A stretch of DNA of 64,000 bases from Vibrio sp. MedPE-SWchi (GCA_001874155.1 MPDB01000006.1:62001-126000), one strand, 5' to 3'. Numbered from the stretch's first letter, positions 19,407 through 29,895 are shown. Numbers and translations are program-made. Notes: a model not told the origin generated them from the letters alone.

Positions 19407-21095
19407 ATGACAGCTATGCTTGCCAATTTAAAAAAAACAAAGTTAGCGTTTGCAGTACTTGCAGCAGCGACTACTGTAGTTACAGCACCAATCGCCTCTG
19501 CATCTGAACGTAGTGAACTGACTGTAGTTCCAAAGTTCTTCCCAACTTTCGTTCGTAACTTTAACCCTTATCTACAAACTCAATTAGATACCGTTCAAGA
19601 TTTCATCTATGAGCCACTGGTTGTTTTTAACGAGTTGAAAGGGAATGAGCCAGTATTACGTTTGGCAGAAAGCTACAAAATGTCAGATGACCTAAAGCAA
19701 GTTTCTTTTGTCATCCGTGACGGTGTGAAATGGTCTGATGGTGAAGCGTTTACAGCAGAAGATGTAGCATTTACATTTAACATGCTTAAAAAGCACCCTG
19801 AACTTGACCGTACAGGTATCAATGCACGTTTAGAGAACATCACTGCATCAGGTAATACTGTTACGTTCGATCTAACAGAAGCTAACTCAAACCTTCCATA
19901 CCTTATCAACAAAGTTTCAATTGTTGCTGAGCACGTTTGGAGCAAGGTTGAAGATCCATCGCGCTTCACAAACGAAAACCCAGTCGGTACAGGTCCATTT
20001 ACTGAGATCGAAACCTTCACTCCTCAACTTTACACTCAGTGTCGTAACCCTAACTACTGGGATGCAGACAACCTAGACGTTGACTGTCTACGTTTGCCAC
20101 AAGTTGCTGGTAACGAGCAGTTCCTAGGTCAAGTGTTAAGCGGTCAATTTGACTGGTCTTACTCTTTCATTCCTGATGTAGACAGCACATACGCAGCAGC
20201 AAGCCCAGACAATAAATACTGGTACCCTGCTGGTGGTAGCCAAGCATTTGTATTCAACTACAAATCAGCTGACGCAGGCAAAGCAGAAGCAATCAACAAC
20301 GTTGACTTCCGTCGTGCATTCTCAATGGCTATCGACCGTGAAACTATCATCGAAATCGCATTCTACGGCGGCGGTGTAGTAAACGATTACGCATCTGGTC
20401 TTGGCGCAGCATTCGCTTCTTGGTCTGATGACGAAGTGTACAACAAGTACAAGCCATTCATGACTTACAACGTTGACAACGCTAAAGCACTTCTTAAAGA
20501 AGCTGGTTTCGTAGATACAAATGGCGATGGCTTTGTTGAAACTCCATCTGGTAAGAAGCTTGAGCTAGCTATCCAATCTCCAAACGGTTGGACTGACTTC
20601 AACAACACAGTACAGCTAAGTGTTGAGATGCTAGAAGAAGTAGGTATTAAAGCGAAAGCAGCAACGCCTGATTTCTCTGTATACAACCAAGCTATGCTAG
20701 ACGCGACATATGATGTTGCTTACACAAACTACTTCCACGGTGCAGATCCATACACGTACTGGGATAGCGCTTACCACTCTCGTTTCCAAGCAAACCAAGG
20801 CATGCCTCGCTTTGCACTGCACTACTGGAACGACAAAGAGCTTGATAAAGCACTAGACGGTTTCTACCAAACGGCTGACCGTGATGAGCAAGTTAAGATC
20901 GCTCACACAATCCAAGGCATCATCGCAGAAAACCAAGTAACGGTTCCTGTTATGTCTGGCGCGTACACTTCTCAATACAACACTTCTCGCTTTACGGGTT
21001 GGTGGAATGAAGAGAATCCGCAAGGACGTCCAATGCCAATCACGAACACGCAAGAACGTCTACTTCAAGTACTTGATCTAAAGCCTAAGTCTTAA
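19407..21095 (+). CDS. cbp: Chitin-oligosaccharide-binding protein (periplasmic SBP of peptide/chitobiose ABC system); start corrected from 19377
   Basis: SBP family 5 sequence with signal peptide; TAAGGACACAGCT-ATG RBS at 19407; position next to chiS. Confidence 0.92.
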   Translation: MTAMLANLKKTKLAFAVLAAATTVVTAPIASASERSELTVVPKFFPTFVRNFNPYLQTQLDTVQDFIYEPLVVFNELKGNEPVLRLAESYKMSDDLKQVSFVIRDGVKWSDGEAFTAEDVAFTFNMLKKHPELDRTGINARLENITASGNTVTFDLTEANSNLPYLINKVSIVAEHVWSKVEDPSRFTNENPVGTGPFTEIETFTPQLYTQCRNPNYWDADNLDVDCLRLPQVAGNEQFLGQVLSGQFDWSYSFIPDVDSTYAAASPDNKYWYPAGGSQAFVFNYKSADAGKAEAINNVDFRRAFSMAIDRETIIEIAFYGGGVVNDYASGLGAAFASWSDDEVYNKYKPFMTYNVDNAKALLKEAGFVDTNGDGFVETPSGKKLELAIQSPNGWTDFNNTVQLSVEMLEEVGIKAKAATPDFSVYNQAMLDATYDVAYTNYFHGADPYTYWDSAYHSRFQANQGMPRFALHYWNDKELDKALDGFYQTADRDEQVKIAHTIQGIIAENQVTVPVMSGAYTSQYNTSRFTGWWNEENPQGRPMPITNTQERLLQVLDLKPKS

Positions 21096-21109
21096 TTAGG
21101 TTCTAATTT

Positions 21110-21132
21110 ACGGTGCGCACCTTGCGCACCGT
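21110..21132 (+). repeat. Intercistronic hairpin between cbp and permease gene
   Basis: ACGGTGCGCA-CCT-TGCGCACCGT, perfect 10-bp stem, no T-tract. Confidence 0.85.
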
Positions 21133-21231
21133 CACTTCCCCTTACTATTGTTGATTATGGCGCTTTGCGTCAGGGGGATTTTTGTCTTAAATCTAGCGCC
21201 AAAACAGGGCTGGGTGACTAAGGTGTGAGTT

Positions 21232-22218
21232 ATGGGTTTCTTTATTCGTCGGTTATCTTTTTATTTGATAGCACTTTTATTTGCAATAACACTGAATTTT
21301 ATTTTGCCTCGAGCGATGCCTGGTGACCCTGTTACCATGATGTTCGCTAATGCAAATTCACAGGTTACACCTGAGCGAATCGCAGCAATGAAAGACCTGC
21401 TTGGATTCGTTGATGGACCAATCTACGAACAGTATTTCATCTACCTAAAAGGTATCCTTACTTGGGACCTAGGTATCTCAATTCAAACGTTCCCTCAAAC
21501 CGTTAATGAAGTTTTGGGTGGCGCTGTTGGCTGGTCTCTTTTCTTAGCGGGTTCTGCAGTAGTACTAGCCTTCTGTATTGGCTCTACGCTAGGTATCTTT
21601 GCTGCATGGAAGCGTGGCAGTAAATACGACGCATTCATATCTCCAGGAATGATGGTAGTTCAAGCCGTCCCTCCAGTGGTCGTCGCAATGTTGGTGCTAT
21701 ACACCTTTGCGTACGGGGCGAAATGGTTCCCATCCACTTACGCTTATACAGCAGGTACGATTCCAGACTGGACAAGCTGGGAGTTTCTGAAAGATGTGGC
21801 TTACCACGCTGTGCTACCACTTTTCTGTGCAACCATCATCCAGATCGGTGGCTTCCTAATCAACATGCGTAACAACATGATTAACCTGCTCAATGAAGAT
21901 TACATCACCATGGCTAAAGGCAAGGGCCTAAGCGAAAACCGTGTTGTCTTCAACTACGCAGCTCGTAACGCCATGCTACCAAGTGTCACCGCACTTTCTA
22001 TGGCATTGGGTATGGCCATCGGTGGCCAGTTAATTATCGAAATGATCTTTAACTACCCTGGTCTTGGTACAGTTCTGCTGAATGCTATCCATGCTCGTGA
22101 CTATCAAGTCCTACAAGGCCAGCTACTCATCATGACTCTATTTATGCTGTTCTTTAACTTCCTAGCCGACATCCTTATCGTGGCACTTGATCCTCGTCTA
22201 CGTAAAGGGGGTAAATAA
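21232..22218 (+). CDS. ABC transporter permease (chitin oligosaccharide uptake, DppB-like)
   Basis: 328 aa; binding-protein-dependent permease, GGQLIIEMIFNYPGLG. Confidence 0.92.
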   Translation: MGFFIRRLSFYLIALLFAITLNFILPRAMPGDPVTMMFANANSQVTPERIAAMKDLLGFVDGPIYEQYFIYLKGILTWDLGISIQTFPQTVNEVLGGAVGWSLFLAGSAVVLAFCIGSTLGIFAAWKRGSKYDAFISPGMMVVQAVPPVVVAMLVLYTFAYGAKWFPSTYAYTAGTIPDWTSWEFLKDVAYHAVLPLFCATIIQIGGFLINMRNNMINLLNEDYITMAKGKGLSENRVVFNYAARNAMLPSVTALSMALGMAIGGQLIIEMIFNYPGLGTVLLNAIHARDYQVLQGQLLIMTLFMLFFNFLADILIVALDPRLRKGGK

Positions 22219-22220
22219 TT

Positions 22221-23246
22221 ATGAAAAACTTAATAAAATTATTCTCGAATAACCATAAGGCACTGGTTGGCTTCTCAATTATCATGCTTTTCATTTTTGC
22301 CGCTATTTTTGCTCCAGTTATCACAAAGTATGAGCCAAATAAGCGAACGGGTAATCCACATGAATACCCTGCATTTGTAGTGAAATCAGCCCAGTCAAAT
22401 CCAGATGGTTGGGTTTCACAAAACCTAGCAGACAGTCGTCGTACGCTTCTTTTGTCAAAGAAAGCTGAACACACATTAGGAACGACTCGTATGGGTCGCG
22501 ATGTTTGGTCTCAAGTCGTATACGGCGCTCGTACTTCTCTAGCCGTTGGCTTCGGTGCTGGTTTAATGGTGTGTATTTTAGCGACGGTCATTGGCGTCTC
22601 CGCTGGATACTTTGGAGGTCGTGTAGACGATGTCTTGTCCGCTGCGATGAACATCATGCTTGTTATCCCACAGCTGCCACTCTTATTCGTAATCGCCGCC
22701 TTTATCGGTGCCGCAGGGCCATTAACGATAGCCCTGGTAATCGGGGCTACCTCCTGGGCTTGGGGGGCAAGGGTTGTGCGAGCGCAGACTCTGTCACTGC
22801 GTGAGAAAGAGTTTGTGAAAGCTGCAGAAGTACTGGGTGAATCATCGTTCAGAATCATCTTTGTTGAAATACTGCCAAACCTGATTTCTATTGTTGGCGC
22901 AAGCTTCATTGGCTCAGTCATGCTAGCCATTATGACAGAAGCGACCCTGTCGTTCTTAGGCCTTGGTAACCCAAGTACCGTCAGCTGGGGCATCATGCTT
23001 TACAACGTAAATACTTCTTCTTCAATGATTGTTGGCGCTTGGTGGGAGCTACTTGCACCATGTTTCGCACTGACATTCTTGGTTGTTGGCCTTGCTCTAC
23101 TCAACTTTGCGGTCGATGAAATTGCCAACCCACAACTACGTTCTCACAAAGGGATGAAGCGCTGGAAAACGCTTGCAGAGAAAGACAAAACTGAGCGCGA
23201 ACCAACTCTACCACCACAAAATTCACTTTGGAGCGGAGACAAATAA
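22221..23246 (+). CDS. ABC transporter permease (DppC-like)
   Basis: 341 aa; TEATLSFLGLGNPSTVSWGIML motif. Confidence 0.92.
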   Translation: MKNLIKLFSNNHKALVGFSIIMLFIFAAIFAPVITKYEPNKRTGNPHEYPAFVVKSAQSNPDGWVSQNLADSRRTLLLSKKAEHTLGTTRMGRDVWSQVVYGARTSLAVGFGAGLMVCILATVIGVSAGYFGGRVDDVLSAAMNIMLVIPQLPLLFVIAAFIGAAGPLTIALVIGATSWAWGARVVRAQTLSLREKEFVKAAEVLGESSFRIIFVEILPNLISIVGASFIGSVMLAIMTEATLSFLGLGNPSTVSWGIMLYNVNTSSSMIVGAWWELLAPCFALTFLVVGLALLNFAVDEIANPQLRSHKGMKRWKTLAEKDKTEREPTLPPQNSLWSGDK

Positions 23247-23248
23247 TC

Positions 23249-24232
23249 ATGACTGAACCACTAATTTCTATCCGCAATTTATGCGTAGACTACATTACTG
23301 ACGCGGGCGATGTCCGCGCATGTAACAACGTTAGTTTTGATATTGCACCAGGCGAAGTGTTTGGCCTAGCCGGTGAGTCCGGTTGTGGTAAATCAACGGT
23401 TGCATTCTCTTTGATGCGTCTACATAAGCCACCAGCATTTATCACTGGCGGTGAGGTCATCTTCAACGGAGAAAACATCCTGCAATACAGCGATGAAAGA
23501 ATGCAATCTTTCCGCTGGAGCGAGATGTCAATGGTATTCCAAAGTGCAATGAATGCCTTGAACCCTGTTTTGACTATGCAAGAGCAGTTCTGCGACGTCA
23601 TCATGCGCCACACAAACATGACTCGTGAACAAGCAATCAAACGTGCAGAAGGCCTGCTGGAAATCGTTGATATCCACCCTAGCCGCTTAACGGATTACCC
23701 ACACCAGTTCTCAGGCGGTATGCGTCAACGTTTGGTTATTGCTATTGCTTTAGCACTGAACCCGAAAATGATCATCATGGATGAGCCGACTACAGCACTT
23801 GATGTGGTGGTACAGCGCGAGATCCTACAAAAAATCTACGCCTTAAAAGAAGAGTTTGGTTTCTCGATATTGTTCATTACCCATGACTTGTCTTTGATGG
23901 TCGAGTTCTCTGACCGAATCGGCATCATGTACTCAGGTGAATTGATTGAAGTAGCACCATCTAAAGAAATTCTAGAAAGCCCATACCACCCTTATACGAA
24001 AGGGCTGGGTAGTTCTTTCCCTCCGTTAATCGGACCGAAAACGAAGCTACAAGGTATTCCAGGTAACCCACTTAACTTACTTGAAATCCCACAAGGTTGT
24101 CGTTTCCAAGCTCGTTGTGACCGCGTCCACGAGACATGTACTAAGGTACCGACTAACTTGCGTCAGATAGAAGCTAACCGCTTCTCTAACTGCCACTTAT
24201 ATGGCGAACCTATTGCTCAGGCAAAGGCATAA
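23249..24232 (+). CDS. ABC transporter ATP-binding protein (DppD-like); start corrected to 23249
   Basis: Walker A GESGCGKST, signature FSGGMRQR, Walker B MIIMDEPTTALD, C-terminal oligopeptide motif. Confidence 0.93.
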   Translation: MTEPLISIRNLCVDYITDAGDVRACNNVSFDIAPGEVFGLAGESGCGKSTVAFSLMRLHKPPAFITGGEVIFNGENILQYSDERMQSFRWSEMSMVFQSAMNALNPVLTMQEQFCDVIMRHTNMTREQAIKRAEGLLEIVDIHPSRLTDYPHQFSGGMRQRLVIAIALALNPKMIIMDEPTTALDVVVQREILQKIYALKEEFGFSILFITHDLSLMVEFSDRIGIMYSGELIEVAPSKEILESPYHPYTKGLGSSFPPLIGPKTKLQGIPGNPLNLLEIPQGCRFQARCDRVHETCTKVPTNLRQIEANRFSNCHLYGEPIAQAKA

Positions 24233-24288
24233 ACAGCTCAAATGAGCACAAGACTCTGACGTAGATATAAGAATTTCTGGAGACAATT

Positions 24289-25284
24289 ATGAGCAATGAA
24301 TATGGCGAGCTACTGGTAGAAGGAAAGAATGTCATCAAAGACTTTCCTATCAGCAGTAATACATTACAACAGCCAATGATGCGCGCAATCAACGACGTAT
24401 CTTTCAAGATGTACAAAAGCCGTGGTCTTGCGGTTGTAGGTGAATCAGGTTCTGGTAAATCGACGACGGCAAAAATGATCGCGAAAATGTACGCACCAAC
24501 TGACGGTGTTATTGAGTACAAAGGGCGCGACATTCAAGACATCACGGCTAGGAAAGACCTAATGCACTACCGCGAAGGTGTGCAGATGGTATGGCAAGAC
24601 CCGTTTGGTTCATTAAACCCAACACATAATATTTTCCATCATATTGCGCGTCCGTTAATCATCCACAACAAGGTCTCTGCAAGTAATAAGAAAGAGCTTG
24701 AAGAGCGTGTATATGACTTGCTTGAGCAAGTGGGTCTTATTCCACCAAAAGCGACGGCAGAAAAATACCCGCACCAGCTTTCTGGAGGTCAACGTCAACG
24801 TGTCAACCTAGCACGTAACATCGCCGTTGGTGCAGAGGTTGTACTCGCAGACGAACCGACATCCATGCTTGATGTATCCATTCGTGCCGGTGTGTTGAAC
24901 CTGATGGAAGAGATGAAGTTTGAAAAGCAAATGTCTCTTTTATACATCACTCACGATATCGCGACAGCGCGTTACATTGCTGAAGACATCTCAGTAATGT
25001 ACGTCGGCCACATGGTTGAATGGGGCGACACAGATGAAGTGATTGCTAACCCTCAGCACCCATACACCAAGCTCCTTGTATCAGCGGTACCTGATCCAAG
25101 TAAATCCATCCACACCAAGCTTGAAGGTAATAAGGGTGAAATCCCATTATGGACGCCAGCGTCTGCGGGTTGCCCTTTTGCTGGTCGCTGTACTCACGCC
25201 ATGGATAAATGTAAGGAACACCTTCCTGACGTCACTCAACTGTCAGAGAACCACTTTGTACGTTGTTACTTATACGATTCATAA
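24289..25284 (+). CDS. ABC transporter ATP-binding protein (DppF-like)
   Basis: Walker A GESGSGKST, LSGGQRQR, VLADEPTSMLD. Confidence 0.93.
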   Translation: MSNEYGELLVEGKNVIKDFPISSNTLQQPMMRAINDVSFKMYKSRGLAVVGESGSGKSTTAKMIAKMYAPTDGVIEYKGRDIQDITARKDLMHYREGVQMVWQDPFGSLNPTHNIFHHIARPLIIHNKVSASNKKELEERVYDLLEQVGLIPPKATAEKYPHQLSGGQRQRVNLARNIAVGAEVVLADEPTSMLDVSIRAGVLNLMEEMKFEKQMSLLYITHDIATARYIAEDISVMYVGHMVEWGDTDEVIANPQHPYTKLLVSAVPDPSKSIHTKLEGNKGEIPLWTPASAGCPFAGRCTHAMDKCKEHLPDVTQLSENHFVRCYLYDS

Positions 25285-25291
25285 CGACTAA

Positions 25292-25331
25292 GGCTCTACC
25301 CAGAGCCAAGCCAAGCCGCTTAGCTCTGGGT
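25292..25331 (+). repeat. Intercistronic alternative hairpins between ABC ATPase and GH9 genes
   Basis: GGCTCT-ACCC-AGAGCC (25292-25307) and ACCCAGAGC...GCTCTGGGT (25298-25331) are mutually exclusive. Confidence 0.7.
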
Positions 25332-25366
25332 CTAAAACATAATAATCATTATAAATTCGGAGATAT

Positions 25367-27094
25367 TTGATGCAGTTACTCACTAACCATATTGGTTATG
25401 AAGTGCAGGGTACTAAGCAAGCAATCATCATGACTAAAGAAGCGACACTCTCTAGCATGACTGCAGCTGTTGTACGCGCAAGTGATCATCAGATTGTTTT
25501 ATCTCTTCCAGTAAGTGCCGGAGAGAAGTGTGCACAGTGGCATCAAGGCTACTTCTTCAACATCGACTTTACGCAATTAGTCACGCCAGGCCATTACTAC
25601 ATTTCATATCAAAATGCCCGTTCAGAAACCTTTGAAGTTTCAGAGGGCGTTTTGATGCAGAAAACATTTTCGGATGTACTGCACTATTTTAAGTCACAGC
25701 GTTGTGGTGGGATTTTTGATCAACAAGATAAGCAAGTACCGCTGCTAGGCACAAATGTCACTGCCGACGTGCATGGCGGCTGGTACGATGCTTCCGGTGA
25801 CGTCAGTAAATATCTGAGTCACCTTTCCTACGCCAATTATTTGAACCCTCAACAAATACCGATGGTGGTATGGAACATGTTGAAAGGGTTAACACTGTTA
25901 GAGAATCACTCAGGTTTTGCTCCTTTTTCTCGCACTCGCCTTACGGAAGAGGCTTTGTTCGGTGCTGACTTCTTAGTTCGGATGCAAAACACTGAGGGAT
26001 TTTTTTACATGACCGTCTTTGACAAATGGAGCAAAGACATCAATCAACGCGATATTTGTGCTTACGAAACTCAAGATGGGCACAAAGGCGATGATTACCA
26101 AGCTGGGTTTCGTCAAGGTGGCGGGGTATCCATTGCAGCCTTAGCGGCCGCTTCTCGTCTATCTGAGCGTGGCGAATACACCCAAGCAGAATATCTAAAC
26201 GCGGCCGAGTCCGGTTACTGGCACCTGGTGGAGTACAACACCCAATACCTAAATAACGGTGAAGAGAACATCATTGATGAGTACTGTGCTTTGCTGGCTT
26301 CAACTGAGCTTTATCGCGCGACAGAAGACAGCAAATACCTCATTCAATCTAGAGAGTGGGCTAAGCGCCTCATGTCTCGCCAGCAGTCAGACTCAACAAC
26401 CGAACATTTTTGGGCTGCAAATACCGATGGTTCACGTCCTTATTTTCATGCTGCTGAAGCTGGACTCCCTGTTACCGCATTGTGTGAGTTCCTTGAAATA
26501 GAAGTAGACACACAAATTATTGAACAAGTGAAAGAAGTTGTTAGATCGGCATGTCAGTTTGAGCTTTCAATCACCGCTAAAGTTTCTAACCCATTTGGCT
26601 ACCCACGCCAATACGTTAAATCAGTAGACAGTGACAAACGCGATGCCTTTTTTGTCGCACAAAACAATGAAAGCGGGTACTGGTGGCAAGGTGAAAATGC
26701 TCGCTTGGGCTCGCTAGCCAGCATGGCGTACCTGGTTCAAACACACCTTGATGATAAGCCGCTTAAACAACAACTCTCAGGTTACGCTCAGGATGCAATC
26801 AACTGGATTGTGGGGCTTAACCCTTACAACATGTGCATGCTCGATGGGCATGGACATAACAACCCAGATTATTTGCCTCAATTAGGTTTTTTCAATGCCA
26901 AAGGGGGTGTCTGCAATGGCATTACCGCTGGCTTTGATAATGAACAAGACATCGCCTTCAACCCTGACGGTCAAAAGGACGACATGCTCCAAAACTGGCG
27001 CTGGGGTGAGCAATGGATTCCGCATGGCGCTTGGTACTTACTCGCCATTATCAACCAATACAAGCACTTTGTTTCTAATACGGGAGAGAAATAA
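25367..27094 (+). CDS. GH9-family glycoside hydrolase (exo-beta-D-glucosaminidase-type)
   Basis: 575 aa; N-terminal Ig-like then GH9 (VHGGWYDASGDVSKYLSH, NPYNMCMLDGHGHNNP). Confidence 0.85.
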   Translation: MMQLLTNHIGYEVQGTKQAIIMTKEATLSSMTAAVVRASDHQIVLSLPVSAGEKCAQWHQGYFFNIDFTQLVTPGHYYISYQNARSETFEVSEGVLMQKTFSDVLHYFKSQRCGGIFDQQDKQVPLLGTNVTADVHGGWYDASGDVSKYLSHLSYANYLNPQQIPMVVWNMLKGLTLLENHSGFAPFSRTRLTEEALFGADFLVRMQNTEGFFYMTVFDKWSKDINQRDICAYETQDGHKGDDYQAGFRQGGGVSIAALAAASRLSERGEYTQAEYLNAAESGYWHLVEYNTQYLNNGEENIIDEYCALLASTELYRATEDSKYLIQSREWAKRLMSRQQSDSTTEHFWAANTDGSRPYFHAAEAGLPVTALCEFLEIEVDTQIIEQVKEVVRSACQFELSITAKVSNPFGYPRQYVKSVDSDKRDAFFVAQNNESGYWWQGENARLGSLASMAYLVQTHLDDKPLKQQLSGYAQDAINWIVGLNPYNMCMLDGHGHNNPDYLPQLGFFNAKGGVCNGITAGFDNEQDIAFNPDGQKDDMLQNWRWGEQWIPHGAWYLLAIINQYKHFVSNTGEK

Positions 27095-27096
27095 TT

Positions 27097-27972
27097 ATGA
27101 CGCTTTATTACGTTGGAATTGATGGTGGTGGAACATCATGCCGCGCGCGGATCCGCACCCAAGACGGCCATTTTATTGGTGAAGCCAAAAGTGGTAGCGC
27201 GAACATCCTTCTTGGGGTTGATGTTGCGATGTCCTCTATTCTGAATGCCATTGAAACGGCCGCGCAGCAAGGAGGGTTAACGACATCAGACTACGCCTCT
27301 ATGCATGTCGGACTTGCTCTTGCCGGTGCTGAACAAAAATCGGCGTGGACAAAATTCATGGCACTAAGCCACCCATTTGCCAGCATGACCCTTAACACTG
27401 ACGCCTACGGGGCTTGTATTGGCGCGCACAACGGTGACGATGGTGCGATCATGATTGGTGGCACCGGGTCTTGTGGCATTTTGCTCAAAGGTGGTCAACA
27501 ACATGTCGTAGGCGGTCGTGAGTTCCCGATCTCAGATCAGGGCGGTGGCGCTGTGATGGGGCTAAGGCTCATTCAACAAGTGTTATTGACGCAAGATGGT
27601 ATTCGACCGGAATCCTCACTTTCTCAGCATGTCATGAACCACTTTAACAACGATATCGACCAAATTGTGGAGTGGTCTAAAACAGCCATTCCGAAAGATT
27701 ACGGTCAATTCTCTCCAGCTATTTTCCAACTTGCCAACGAAGGTGATGAGTTGGCGATTGAAATGCTCAAACAGACGGCGTCGGACATCGAGATGTTTTT
27801 AATCGCTCTGAATAAAAAAGGGGCTGACCGAATTTGTCTAATGGGCAGTATTGCCGAACGAATCCTTGCTTGGTTATCGCCTCCGGTTCAACAGTGGATC
27901 GTGAAACCACAATTTGATGCCATTGAGGGAGCGTTAATGTTTGCTGGCAATGAAACACACAATTTGTACTGA
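27097..27972 (+). CDS. N-acetylglucosamine/glucosamine-specific kinase (BadF/BadG/BcrA/BcrD ATPase family)
   Basis: 291 aa; YYVGIDGGGTSCRARI and MIGGTGSCGILL motifs; operon context. Confidence 0.88.
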   Translation: MTLYYVGIDGGGTSCRARIRTQDGHFIGEAKSGSANILLGVDVAMSSILNAIETAAQQGGLTTSDYASMHVGLALAGAEQKSAWTKFMALSHPFASMTLNTDAYGACIGAHNGDDGAIMIGGTGSCGILLKGGQQHVVGGREFPISDQGGGAVMGLRLIQQVLLTQDGIRPESSLSQHVMNHFNNDIDQIVEWSKTAIPKDYGQFSPAIFQLANEGDELAIEMLKQTASDIEMFLIALNKKGADRICLMGSIAERILAWLSPPVQQWIVKPQFDAIEGALMFAGNETHNLY

Positions 27973-27981
27973 GGATCTAAA

Positions 27982-29895
27982 ATGAGCTATAGAGTAGATT
28001 TAGCAGTACTTTCGGAGCAAAGCCCTGCCTGCCGCTTTGCCCTGACTTTACATAACTTAAGCGATCAAGATATCCATAATTGGTCATTTAACTTCATCAT
28101 GGACCGTTACATTCAACCAGACAGTATATCCCATGGTCAACTAACCCAAACAGGCAGCTACTGTGTTCTTAATCCCAATGCACAGGTCTTAAAAGCCAAC
28201 GGCCACTTCTATTGTGAATTCAGTATTAATACTGCGCCATTGCGCTTCTATACCGATGGTTTCAAAGATGCAGCACTGATCAATTTCGATACTGATGAGC
28301 ATCACGATGTCACAATCACACCGATTGCACTCGCCTCGCCACATCGCGAGCGTGCAGAAATTCCTCATGCAGAGGCGGCTGACATTTGTGTTATTCCAAA
28401 ACCGAACAGCATGGAAACGTCTCCTGGGTACTTTACCTTAAGCAATAAAAGCCAAATCACGCTTCAAGCGAATAGAGCAGAAGATGCGGCAACTTGGCTT
28501 CAGCAGGAATTGGTCACTCTTTTCGACTTTCAAACACAAGCAATCGGTCGTAGTGACATCCGTTACCGAACCAACCCGACTTGTGACAAGAATGAATATC
28601 AGCTCACGGTTGACCAAAGTGGTGTGACACTTGAAGCCAATTCATCGGCTGGTTTTGTTCACGCAACGGCTTCTTTTATTCAATTGATTAAAAAGAGCGA
28701 TGATAAAAATGCTCTTATTATTCCTTTCGTTCAGATATCCGATGCCCCTCGGTATGACTATCGAGGCATGATGCTTGATTGCTCTCGCCACTTCCATCCA
28801 GTGGAAAGAGTTAAACGCTTGATCAATCAACTCGCCCACTACAAATTCAACACGTTCCATTGGCACCTCACTGATGACGAGGGCTGGCGAATTGAAATTA
28901 AAGCCTTCCCTGAATTAACTCAAATAGGCGCACATCGTTCAACTCAGTCAGAGCTTGAACCTCAATTTAGTCATATTGATCAGACCTACTCTGGCTTTTA
29001 CAGCCAAGATGAGATCAAAGAGATCATCACCTTTGCACAGCAGCGCGGAATTACGATCATTCCAGAGATTGATGTCCCAGGTCATTGCCGAGCGGCGATC
29101 AAAGCACTGCCGGAATTACTCGTCGATCCTGATGATCAATCTCAATACCGTAGCGTTCAGAACTACAACGATAACGTTCTGTCACCCGCTTTACCTGGCA
29201 CCTATACGTTTTTGGAAAAGGTGCTGGAAGAAGTTGCATCACTGTTCCCATCACCTTGGGTTCACATAGGTGCCGATGAAGTACCCAATGGTGTGTGGGA
29301 AAAAAGCGAAAAATGCCAATCCCTAATGGAAGAGAACGGGTACAAAGACCCGAAAGAGCTTCAAGGCCACCTACTTAGGTTTGCAGAAAAAAAGCTTCGT
29401 TCGCTAGGAAAGCGCATGGTGGGTTGGGAAGAAGCTCAGCATGGCGATAAAGTCAGCAAAGACACCATCATCTACTCTTGGCTGAGCGAAGACGCGGCTC
29501 TGAAGTGCGCGAAACAGGGCTTTGACGTTATTTTGCAACCAGCCCAACACACCTATTTGGACATGGCGCAAGACTATGCCCCAGAAGAACCAGGGGTGAA
29601 CTGGGCCAATGTTCTGCCGCTGAAACAAGCGTACCAATATGAGCCGTTGTCAGACGTGAGTGACAACGACCCAATTAAAAAACGCATTCTTGGTGTTCAG
29701 TGCGCTCTATGGTGTGAAATTGTCACCCACCAAGAACGCATGGATTACATGATATTCCCACGTTTAACTGCCATGGCTGAAGCCTATTGGACCAGCAATG
29801 AACAAAGAGACTGGGATAACTATTTAACACGCCTGAAAGGTCATTTACCTCTGCTAGACCAGCAGAACGTTCAATACCGTTCACCGTGGAAGTAA
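27982..29895 (+). CDS. Beta-N-acetylhexosaminidase (GH20)
   Basis: 637 aa; YRGMMLDCSRHFHP, HWHLTDDEGWRIEI, WVHIGADEVP catalytic DE motif. Confidence 0.93.
   Translation: MSYRVDLAVLSEQSPACRFALTLHNLSDQDIHNWSFNFIMDRYIQPDSISHGQLTQTGSYCVLNPNAQVLKANGHFYCEFSINTAPLRFYTDGFKDAALINFDTDEHHDVTITPIALASPHRERAEIPHAEAADICVIPKPNSMETSPGYFTLSNKSQITLQANRAEDAATWLQQELVTLFDFQTQAIGRSDIRYRTNPTCDKNEYQLTVDQSGVTLEANSSAGFVHATASFIQLIKKSDDKNALIIPFVQISDAPRYDYRGMMLDCSRHFHPVERVKRLINQLAHYKFNTFHWHLTDDEGWRIEIKAFPELTQIGAHRSTQSELEPQFSHIDQTYSGFYSQDEIKEIITFAQQRGITIIPEIDVPGHCRAAIKALPELLVDPDDQSQYRSVQNYNDNVLSPALPGTYTFLEKVLEEVASLFPSPWVHIGADEVPNGVWEKSEKCQSLMEENGYKDPKELQGHLLRFAEKKLRSLGKRMVGWEEAQHGDKVSKDTIIYSWLSEDAALKCAKQGFDVILQPAQHTYLDMAQDYAPEEPGVNWANVLPLKQAYQYEPLSDVSDNDPIKKRILGVQCALWCEIVTHQERMDYMIFPRLTAMAEAYWTSNEQRDWDNYLTRLKGHLPLLDQQNVQYRSPWK

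Noticed and set aside
22511-22996. 161-aa minus-strand ORF inside the permease gene
   Set aside because: Shadow ORF antisense to a clearly coding ABC permease.
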